Below, piece after piece: positions 56,565 to 64,000 of a stretch of 64,000 nt of DNA; positions within the stretch are counted from its first letter, which is position 1; each line of letters starts with the position of its first letter. Below the pieces are notes generated by a model, which saw only the letters and a program-made list of their open reading frames with translations, did no database searches and was not told the origin of the DNA. A program made the translations under genes and the position numbers. Source of the DNA: Ziziphus jujuba (lineage: Eukaryota > Streptophyta > Magnoliopsida > Rosales > Rhamnaceae); the NCBI RefSeq assembly GCF_031755915.1, contig NC_083389.1:24179001-24243000 (forward strand), read 5' to 3'.

Positions 56565-57689
56565 TGATACTAACCAAGGATGACCTGCGCCTAAACTCGT
56601 ATTATATTAGTCCGGATCTAATTATGTTCAAGTTATAATGGTCACCTTGACTCTTAACCAACCTACGATTAGAAACCTTGGTATATAATGAGGACTCCAT
56701 AATAGGTGATGGAAGGCCTATTGATAAGTCAAACTAAAACACTCATTCACTAATGGTGTTTTAGGTGTTCAAAAGAATAAAGAGAAATTCAATCTCACAA
56801 AATAAATTCTAAATATTATTAATGGTGTGTTCTTCCTCAAAAATAAGCCCTTATATAGGCTAAGAGAAAATAAAAATAAACCCTAATTACAATAGGTAAA
56901 ACTAGCCACCAAAGAATCAGAAACCTAGCTTGGTCGAAATTCACCTCATTTCCTAATCTAATTTGGATTAATTAATTCCTTTATTTTGAATTAGAAATTT
57001 ATTAATTTACAATAAAAATAATAAAATAATAACTTTTCTAAGTTGATTTTTCCAGTAAATAAATAAATAGAAACCAAATAAAAGACTAATTTCCTAAAAC
57101 AAAAAGTCAAAATCAAATTAGGAAACTAGTTAACTAGTTTGACTACTAAGGTATCTTTGACCAATTTTTAGCTTGTTTGGGCTCCAAATTAGCTTCCATA
57201 TGCCATTTAGGATGCCAAATATGATTAATAATGATGACCACACATTGCCCCTTGATTGGAATAAGTCAAATAAGAAGAAAAGTCAAAGCCAGTGGCTAAA
57301 TAACACATTTTCGGCCAAATTGAGATGCTGTCTGTACAAGTCCTTTTTAGATGCTTTTGATTCTGACTTGCCTGGATTCCATGTCCTCTTAATAATATTC
57401 ATTGATTTCATGAAGTGTTGGAACCATTCCTTGCTGCTCGAAGTCCAAATTTGCACGAAACAGCTACCCGAGTCCGTATCGGTCTCCACCACTTGGATGC
57501 TTAAAACGGGTCTTGTATCTTCAGGTATTGTCAAGCCTTTTTGAGAATTAATTACTCCCTGTATAGAAGCATCCAGATTGTCCTTAAATCTTTTTAGTTT
57601 GAGTCCTAGTGATCGGTCCGATCTTCATTTGTATCGAATCAGCACCTTAATGGGTTGTCGGTTGTGCGGGTTCAGGTGGATTCTCATCA
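56565..57689 (-). mobile_element. Solo LTR, CRM-like family B, minus strand
   Basis: 1125 bp, in plus coordinates TGATACTAACC...GGATTCTCATCA, with perfect TSD CTAAG at 56560-56564 and 57690-57694. The uninterrupted target is visible in the other E LTR near 48670 (ACCCTAAGTTAAG), which confirms the boundaries. An LTR-encoded DTRPVLSIQVVE stretch is readable near 57520 on the minus strand. Confidence 0.93.
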
Positions 57690-58017
57690 CTAAGTTAAGA
57701 TTAGAGGCCCTTAATATTAACCCTAATAGCTTTTAGGACTAGAAGAAGAAGAAAAAGAAAAGGAGAACTTATCCGATACCTTAGCGTCATAAAATTGAAA
57801 AAAATGTAAAAATAAAATAAATGTATCTTTTTCTTTCTTCTTATAAAACCAAAAAATAGAGTAAATACTTTTTTTTTAATTTCTTAATAAAACTGAAATA
57901 ATCCCTATAACCAAACTAATTAGGATAAAAATTCTCTTCTTTTTTTTTTTTTGGTAAATAGTTATAAAACTTTGAAAGATAATTATATATATATATATAT
58001 ATATACCGTATATTATA

Positions 58018-58043
58018 GAGGCAATCTTAGGTTCATGGAAACT
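58018..58043 (+). mobile_element. 5' LTR of D element, final bases
   Basis: GAGGCAATCTTAGGTTCATGGAAAC continues the LTR interrupted at 9910 and leads into the PBS. The exact LTR end is unclear; CA at 58034-58035 is one candidate. Confidence 0.55.
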
Positions 58044-58055
58044 TGGTATTAGAGC
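58044..58055 (+). other. Primer-binding site of D element, tRNA-iMet type
   Basis: TGGTATTAGAGC, one mismatch from the initiator-Met PBS, placed between LTR D and gag. Confidence 0.75.
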
Positions 58056-58223
58056 ATTAGATTTTCTTGATTCTTGTGGACCCACATTGTTGTGTGCATG
58101 ATAGCCGTTTCAACATTGTTCCTACTTCGTAGATATTGTCTCATTCCCTTGTTTGATTGAGGTTGAATATTATATTGAGTTAAATTTGTCTTTTATATCT
58201 AGACTCAATCACACAATCCAGAC

Positions 58224-60450
58224 ATGGTACGATGTCAACAAGAGCCAGTAAAGGGAGTGGGTGAGGCTACTCTAGGGGTTGATTATATAGACTGTTTGAT
58301 TAAGGCTATGGCTGATACGAACCTGGGTTGACTTGGTCATAAACCCATATTATATTAGTCCGAATAATAATTAAGTTCAAGTTCTAATGGCCACCTTGAC
58401 CCTTAATCAATTTTTGATTAGAAATCTTGGTATATGGTGAAGATGCCACAATAGGTGATGGATGTCCTATTCATAAGTCAAACTAAAACACTTGATCTCT
58501 ATTAAGTGTTTTAGGTGTTCAAAGAGAACAAAAAAAATTCTTCTCACAAATAATTTTTGAATAATATTCTCAGCTGCTGTTCTATTGAAAACTAAACCCT
58601 TAAATAGGTTAAGGCTTACGAAACAAAAATCCTTAAACACATTAGGAAAACTGGCCATAGGGGTAGAAACTATGATGTGGCCGAATTCCTTTACTTTCCT
58701 AATCTAAATGGGATTAATTGATTCCTTAATTTTGAAATAGGAATTAATTAATTTACAATCAAAATAATATATCAACCTTCCTAAAGTAATTTCTCCAGCA
58801 ATTAGATAAATATTAAATAAAAAATAAAAGACTAATTTCCTAAAACAAAAGTCAAATTTCCAAATTAGGAAACTAGTTGACTAGTTTTACAACTAAGCTG
58901 TCTTTGTTCAATCACCAACTAGTTTAGGCTCCAAATCAGCTCCACTATGCCATGTAGGATTTCAAATAGGATTAATATTGATTCCCATATGTTTTCCTTG
59001 ATTAGAATTAGAAAAACTTGCTTGAACAACAAGAAAGAACAAAGCCAGCACCAAAATAGAGATTTCCGGCCAAAATGAAAGCTTGTGTGCCAGTGTGATG
59101 AATGACCAACCTTGCTTCTATCTTGGCATGATTTCATAGCCCCTTGGAGTGCTCAATCACATTCATAACTCAACAAATTCATTCCATGCTGCTCGGAGTC
59201 CATAAAAGCACCAAAACAGCTTGCTGAGTCCATTTTCATTTTCATAACTTGGATGCATGAGACGGGCTTTAGATCTTTAGGTGTTGTCATACCCTCTTGG
59301 GATTTGATAACACCTTGAATGAAGCTAACTAGATTGTCCTTAAATCTTTTAGCTTGTGCCCTTATGATTGGCCCCATCTTCAATTGTACAGGATCAGTAC
59401 CCTAGCAGGTAGTCGGTTGTATGGGTACAGGCGGATTCTCATCACGATGGGTATGCATATTAATCATTTAGGCACCATAGTGAAGCAGGCTAGGAGTTTG
59501 GGCATGGTGACATTTGAAGGCACCACTGATCCATTAGCAGCATTGGCTTAGTTATCTATGATTAAGAAGATTATGGAGGAGGGCATGAAGTGTCCTAATA
59601 AGAAAGTAATGCTTGCCTTAGGGTCGTCGATTTCCTCTTGGAAGGTAATGCTTGCACTTGGTGGATTAGTAAGCGAGCAGTATGAGATCACATATGGTAG
59701 CAGTTCAAGGAGGCCTTTGATGCTGAGTTTTGTCTTCCAACCTACAGGAAGTCCAAAAGGTTAGAATTTAAGCAATTGACTTAAGGGATCATGTCTATTC
59801 CACTGTACGAGAAAAAGTTCAGGAAGCAGTCACAATTTGATTTTCATGATTTCTAATGATGCTGCGAGTAAGCAGAGGTTCTTGAATGGATTGTAAGTAC
59901 ATTACTACAGGCATCTCAATACCTTATCATCATACCTATTAGGCTTTATGGGAGACAGCCTTACAGTAACCATAGATGGATATGTATAGGCCTTGAGGAT
60001 GACCTTTGTAGCGTATATCTTATGGTGCTCCTAGTCAGGTGTTGTCCAAGAGAGGCAGTTCAGGTCTAGGGCATCTGGTTGAGATGAGAGGAGGTAGACA
60101 TAGTGCCAATGGTAGTGGATTCCACAGCGATACTCGTAGTCATTGTATTAGTCAGCTGTCTATTGGTAGTGATAGTGGATTTTGGTGTTTTGGGCAATAC
60201 AATGGCCCTCTGAGAGGTTAATTTAGTGGGCCATCTTATGCATTTTATGGCATTTACGGCATATTTCATACAGGAGTGTGTCGAAGTGGTGAAGAGTGTT
60301 TTCATTATAGACAACGTGGTCATTTTAAGAGGGAGTATCCTTTTTGGTTTAGAGGTAGTTTGAGAGATTTTAGGTCCATCTATCTATGTCGGCCAACGAC
60401 ATTTTATCAACGTATTAGATTCTATCAGTGGATCAGTTCTAACTACTCAC
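58224..60450 (+). pseudogene. D element gag, interrupted by a B LTR
   Basis: The frame opens at ATG 58224 (VRCQQEPVKGVGEA..., ending CLIKAMA at the LTR) and continues after it at about 59447 with MGMHINHLGTIVKQARSLG and FEGTTDP, then a stop and MIKKIMEEGMKCPNKKVMLA. This order (variable N-terminus, then an FEG-TDP motif and KK-ML) fits Ty3/gypsy retrotransposon gag. Near 60280 a decayed zinc knuckle reads ECFHYRQRGHFKREYP, with two Cys changed to Tyr. Many stops and shifts interrupt it. No protease or RT follows: at about 60451 the sequence turns into an inverted D-type LTR. The clade (Tekay/Del-like) is a guess. Confidence 0.65.
58313..59444 (-). mobile_element. LTR, CRM-like family B, minus strand, probably solo
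   Basis: 1132 bp, in plus coordinates TGATACGAACCTGGG...GGATTCTCATCA, with both canonical ends. The flanks ATGGC (58308-58312) and CGATG (59445-59449) do not match. An ATGG is present on both sides two bases out of register. The LTR-encoded KMGPIIRAQAKRFKDNL stretch is at 59380-59330 on the minus strand. It sits inside the D gag. Confidence 0.8.
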
Positions 60451-61617
60451 AGTAGCAAGATAGTGATGCTATGACAAGACTGCTCTTGGGGCCCTCTCAG
60501 AGCACCCAAGATGGTCTCGCCTAAGGAAACCACATCAACCAGATACCGAAAATTCAATGGGACCTTCCCGTAAATTGGATGTAACGCAATAGCATAATAA
60601 AAAATAATATACAATTTTAGTACAAATTCTAAAATCATAGTCATGCTAACTAAATACAAAGAAAAATAGAAATAAGCATATATATATATATATATTAGGT
60701 CAATCCACCAAAGAACAACATAAGAAATAAATGAGTCCAAAGATAAATCAAACAAAATAAATAGTAGTCTTACAAGAAGCAGGAAAAAAGACAATACATT
60801 GACAATGGAATTGCGATGAACTTGAAGATGCGGTGAAGATGAAATGAGGCCCAAATACAATACGCACCAATTATTAGCTTAGGTCTAGGGGCGCAATTTA
60901 AGGAAAAAAACAAAATATGAGACAAGCTCAGTAAGTGAATAAAAATAAAGTTTGGAAAATAACATAAAATAATAAAAAAAACCATAATTCAAGAAATTAA
61001 TTAAACGATTATTTCTCAAATATTAAAAACCAAGAGTAACAATACAAATCCTAATAACCATAGTCCAAATAACCATCACCTAACAATCTTACTGTCTTAG
61101 TGTATCATAGAGCCATGGGGAAGGGGAAATAGTCTTAGTCCTTAGTGTCCTAAGACATCACAGAGCTAGAACCTCACATCGAACCTCAATGAAATACGAG
61201 ATCAGTGGGGGCTAGTAATATAGCGCATACTAGTATCCATATAATCCAACAACCAAGGTAAAGCAATGATGTACAATAATTCGTAAATCCAAAATTTCAT
61301 AACCTATATCCATTTGTCCAAAAATATAAGTTTTTCCACAACTGCAATCATATAATAACTATAGATATCCACATAATCTATACTCATATTTTCATAACCA
61401 AATATCAAAACATATTTCAGCCATAATACTTCCATAATTATTCTAAAAAATAAAAATAGTAAAATAATAAATCATGTAAGGCATTTACTATAAAGTAAAA
61501 TCATATCAAATTTGTACTTTTGAAATGCAATTAGTAAAATAAAACATATTTATAAACACAAACATTTTTGTCAAATAAAAATCCACTCAGATTACCGCTT
61601 AAATTAGCTTTTCTACT
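60451..61617 (-). mobile_element. D-type LTR, inverted, 3' part
   Basis: The reverse complement resembles 8700-9910 (for example GGTTTCCTTAGGCGAGA near 60515). An AT microsatellite is near 60679-60695. The rest of this LTR lies beyond the B LTRs to the right and off the window. It faces the D gag head to head, so either the D element is rearranged here or two D-type elements abut. No PBS is visible at the junction. Short ORFs in this stretch look accidental. Confidence 0.55.
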
Positions 61618-62593
61618 TGATACGAACCTAGGACGACCTGCTCCTAAACCCGTATTATATTAGCCTGGATCTAATTATGTTCAAGTTCTAATGGTCACCT
61701 TGACCCCTAACCAACCTGTGATTAGAAACCTTGGTATATAAGGATTACGCCACAATAGGGGATGGAAGTCCTATTGATAAGTTAAACTAAAACACTCACT
61801 CTCTAATGGTGTTCTAGGTGTTCAAAAGAACTAAGAGAATTCAATCTCACAAATAATTTTCTGTATAAAATTCAAACTTGATTTCTCATTGAAAATAAGC
61901 CTTTAAATAGGCTAAGATTACAAAGCAAAAACCCTAAAAAAATTAATTCAAAACCGGACTCAAAGTGTGGAGAAAAGGAAAGTGCCTAATTTTTCCTAGT
62001 TTCCTAAACTAATTTGGATTAATTAATTCCTTTATTTTGAATTAGGAATTAATTAATTAACAACTGAATACTAAAATAATAACTTTACTAAACTTATTTT
62101 TCTAGAAAATAAATAAATAAAAATCAAAATAAAAGACTAATTTCATAAAACAAAAAGTAGAATCAAATTAGGAAACTAAAATACTAACTTTTTGACTAAG
62201 TTGACTTTGACCAATTTTTGACCAATTTGAACTCCAAATCAGCTTCAATATGCTTTGAAGGATGCCAAATAAGCTGAATATGAAGTTCCGTACGTTGCCC
62301 ATGCATGGAAGAGGAAGAAAAAACCAACTCAGCAAAATACAGTAAAGCCAGCACAAAATACAGTAAAAAAAGGCCAAATTTGAAGCTGTCCGTACAACCC
62401 CTTTTTGAATGCCTTTGAAGTTGCCTTGACTTGATTCTATATCCTCTTAGACATATGTATTGAATCCATGAAGAGTTGGAACCATTTCATGCTGCCCGTT
62501 GTCCATATTTGCACCAAAATTGCTACCTGGGTCCGTATCAGCTTCCACCACTTGGATGCTTAGAATAGGCTTTGTATCTTCAACTATGGATAA
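61618..62593 (-). mobile_element. LTR fragment, CRM-like family B, minus strand
   Basis: Starts TGATACGAACCTAGGACGAC in plus coordinates, like the other inverted B LTRs, and matches them to about 62590 (TTTGTATCTTCAACTATGG). There it is cut by the element starting at 62594. The remaining part should lie beyond that element, outside the window. Confidence 0.8.
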
Positions 62594-63539
62594 TGATACG
62601 AACCTAGAGTGACCTGCCTCTAAACCCATAACAAAGATAGAATTACAACCGTTTAATTACAAGCTATCAATGGAAGACCTCGAACCGTTACATATATTTA
62701 AGGTAAGAATCTTGGTATGGTGAAGACGCCACAATAGGGTGCGGAATAACCTATTGATCAGTCAAATTTGAACTCCACAAACAAAGCTTGAAAAAGTTCG
62801 ATATAGTTCTTAGAGAACCAAGAGAATCACTCTCACTTTGAATCAAAATTGTAATCTCCCCTTTATTCATGACTTACGTGCCTTTAAATAGGCAAAATAA
62901 ATTACAAAGCTTTCCTAAATTTGCTAAAAATAGAGGTGGAATAATAATGGACGAAAATTAGGTTTAGGAAACCTAATTTTGATAGGTTTAGAAAACCTAA
63001 TGTGATTAGGTTTAGGAAACCTAATTTGGTTAGGTTTAGGAAACCTAATGTGGTTAGGTTTAGGAAACCTAATTTAGCTCCTAGTTTCCTAATTTGAATG
63101 GCCTTTAATTCTTTGACCAATTCAATTCTAATAAAATTAGAAAATTAATTTAAAAATCTAATAAAAACTAAATTAGGAAAGTAAATAGGCAACATGCCAA
63201 AATCCAATCAAAACATAAATAAAAATTAATATTTTCCTAATTATAAAATTTGACCAAGCTTAGTTGGATGCCATGTCACCATATGATGCCACATCACCAT
63301 GTTGTAGAAGTCCATGCGTTAAACTCTCTTTCACATTGGCATCCACCATCCAAATCTTATGGACCAATTTTAGTTCATCTTCACTAATGAACTTGCTTCC
63401 TTGGGTTGTAAACACCTCCTAGATTAAACCATTTAGTGCCTCTTTCAATCTCTTTGCTCGTGCTCAGGTTATAGGTCTTGTAGACATTTGAAGTGGATCT
63501 GGACTCCATCTTGAAGGGCTCTTGGTCATGTCCTCATCA
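62594..63539 (-). mobile_element. 3' LTR of a CRM-like element, diverged subfamily B''
   Basis: 946 bp, in plus coordinates TGATACGAACCTAGAGTG...CATGTCCTCATCA. The ends resemble family B, but the body is diverged and contains the palindromic repeat at 62957-63073. On the minus strand the pol frame enters it with PIT, a stop, then ARAKRLKEALNGLI, the same CR-like basic motif as in B. The flank on the left is GATAA (62589-62593). Its partner is off the window. Confidence 0.82.
62957..63073. repeat. Five tandem 24-bp palindromic repeats
   Basis: Units start at 62957, 62981, 63005, 63029 and 63053, exactly 24 bp apart. Each holds an inverted repeat with 9-bp arms (ATTAGGTTT and AAACCTAAT in the best unit) around AGG. 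It contains TTTAGG on one strand, resembling the plant telomere unit, but without the third G. It lies in LTR B''. Confidence 0.9.
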
Positions 63540-64000
63540 TTCCCCTCCTCTTGAAAATGATTTGTCCTTAAATCATCACCTGCACAAAAAGAAGATAAAT
63601 CAGCGACATTAAAAGTAGCACTTACATTATACTGACCTGGAAGATCCAACTTGTAGGCATTGTCATTAAGTCTCTCCAATACTCGGAATGGACCATCTCC
63701 ACACTGTATGAGTTTAGACTTTTGTTGTTTTGGAAACCTCGACTTCCTTATGTGCAATCAAACCCAATCTCCTGGGTCAAACACTTTCACAACAAATTCT
63801 AGAAATACAAGTTCATCCTTGTAAAAATCACACTTCTTAAGGTTAGCAAATAATCTTTCCTTCCTAAGCACTCCTAAAATTATCCTAAGATGCTCTACAT
63901 GCTTACCTAAATTTCTCCTATATACAAGAATATCATCAAAATCAACAACCACAAATTTCCCAATAAATGGACGCATGACATGCATCGTTAATCTCATGAA
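63540..64000 (-). pseudogene. CRM-like RT end fused to integrase C-terminus (continues off window)
   Basis: On the minus strand from 64000: HVMRPFIGKFVVVDFDDILV (RT palm, with Tyr of YFDD changed to Asp), LRKERLFANLKKCDFYKDEL, VFLEFVV, then directly VFDPGDWV, a TGA stop at 63760-63758 where Trp is expected, and LHIRKSRFPKQQKSKLI, GDGPFRVLERLNDNAYKLDL and VADLSSFCAGDDLR. RNase H, the integrase zinc finger and the integrase core are absent. The junction after FVV is at the same place as in the element at 11394-17935. The frame then runs into LTR B''. Confidence 0.82.

Larger units (their letters stand above)
9911..58017 (-). mobile_element. Element E: Tekay/Del-like Ty3/gypsy, minus strand, containing all nested insertions
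   Basis: In minus-strand order: 5' LTR 58017-52665, RT/RNase H/integrase/chromodomain remnants 52664-49030, PPT near 48980-48959, 3' LTR 48955-9911. Both outer ends are flanked by GAGGC (9906-9910 and 58018-58022). Its two LTRs are homologous (TGTCATACCCCAAGTCTA at 9911 and TGTCACACCCCAAGTCTA at 52665), and each is broken by younger insertions. The PBS, gag, protease and early RT are missing, because the 5' LTR joins RT directly. The chromodomain-like integrase end and the PPT followed by TGTAATA suggest the Tekay/Del chromovirus clade (inference). Confidence 0.8.
52665..58017 (-). mobile_element. 5' LTR of element E, interrupted by two solo LTRs
   Basis: In plus coordinates it runs TGTCACACCCCAAGTCTA (52665) to ACCGTATATTATA (58017). 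Without the A solo LTR (53405-55152), the B solo LTR (56565-57689) and their TSDs it is about 2.47 kb. GAGGC follows at 58018-58022. The 1.4 kb at 55158-56564 is plain AT-rich LTR without supported coding sequence; short ORFs there look accidental. Confidence 0.78.

Noticed and set aside
60447..60985. Overlapping minus-strand ORFs of 137 and 71 codons with hydrophobic stretches
   Set aside because: They fall in the inverted D-type LTR. The hydrophobic look comes from T-rich and AT-repeat DNA.
62957..63073. Interstitial telomere repeat or CRISPR-like array
   Set aside because: The unit is TTTAGG within a 24-bp palindrome and not TTTAGGG in tandem. There are no spacers or cas genes, and it lies in an LTR.
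1..64000. Host protein-coding genes, tRNA or rRNA genes
   Set aside because: I read both strands for non-transposon domains and for tRNA-like cloverleaf sequence and found only PBS motifs complementary to tRNA ends. A tRNAscan or protein search could still overturn this.

Overview
The window is plant repetitive DNA, most likely pericentromeric or centromeric heterochromatin of a flowering plant (probably a eudicot; I cannot name the species). I see no host gene, tRNA, rRNA or CRISPR. Almost every base belongs to LTR retrotransposons inserted into one another. I worked out the order of insertion from TG...CA LTR ends, primer-binding sites (PBS), polypurine tracts (PPT) and 5-bp target-site duplications (TSD). 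Working family names: A = Athila-like Ty3/gypsy (LTR about 1.74 kb, tRNA-Asp PBS); B and C = CRM-like Ty3/gypsy chromoviruses; D and E = Tekay/Del-like Ty3/gypsy; G = Ty1/copia.

Layout. 1-4326 is the 3' end of an A element (integrase remnant, 3' non-coding region, 3' LTR). 4327-7981 is a decayed B-type element carrying a C LTR fragment and a C solo LTR. From about 7982 runs the 5' LTR of a D element. It is split at 9911-58017 by a 48-kb minus-strand E element flanked by GAGGC; the D element resumes with its PBS and gag at 58018-60450. Inside E, the 3' LTR is broken by copia element G (10515 to about 48330), the RNase H region by a B solo LTR (TSD ACCAC), and the 5' LTR by an A solo LTR (TSD GCAAT) and a B solo LTR (TSD CTAAG). 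Inside copia G, the 5' LTR holds a complete B element (11394-17935, TSD TTCTT), and gag holds a 28.6-kb tandem array of A-family units (19091-47719, TSD GTTAT). 60451-64000 holds more D and B LTRs and the 3' part of another B-type element on the minus strand.

The outstanding object is the array at 19091-47719: five almost identical units of about 5.15 kb in the pattern LTR-internal-LTR-internal...-LTR (six LTRs, five internals, each neighbouring pair sharing one LTR). It is preceded by a 35-bp stub of the original outer 5' LTR and a truncated sixth unit, and one TSD flanks the whole. Each internal region has a tRNA-Asp PBS, one 409-codon ORF with a duplicated zinc-knuckle motif, a 1.8-kb non-coding 3' region with a hairpin and three copies of a PPT-like 12-mer, and no protease, reverse transcriptase, RNase H or integrase. 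It is therefore a gag-like-only, non-autonomous derivative. The fragment at 1-4326 shares its 3' region and LTR and could represent the autonomous partner lineage.

A second probable non-autonomous lineage is seen in the B family: two elements with diverged LTRs (11394-17935 and 62594-64000) share the same junction, fusing the end of reverse transcriptase to the integrase C-terminus, with RNase H and the integrase core missing. Outside the five 409-codon ORFs, the coding regions are broken by stops, frameshifts or insertions. All family names come from motif recognition by eye; no database search was possible.
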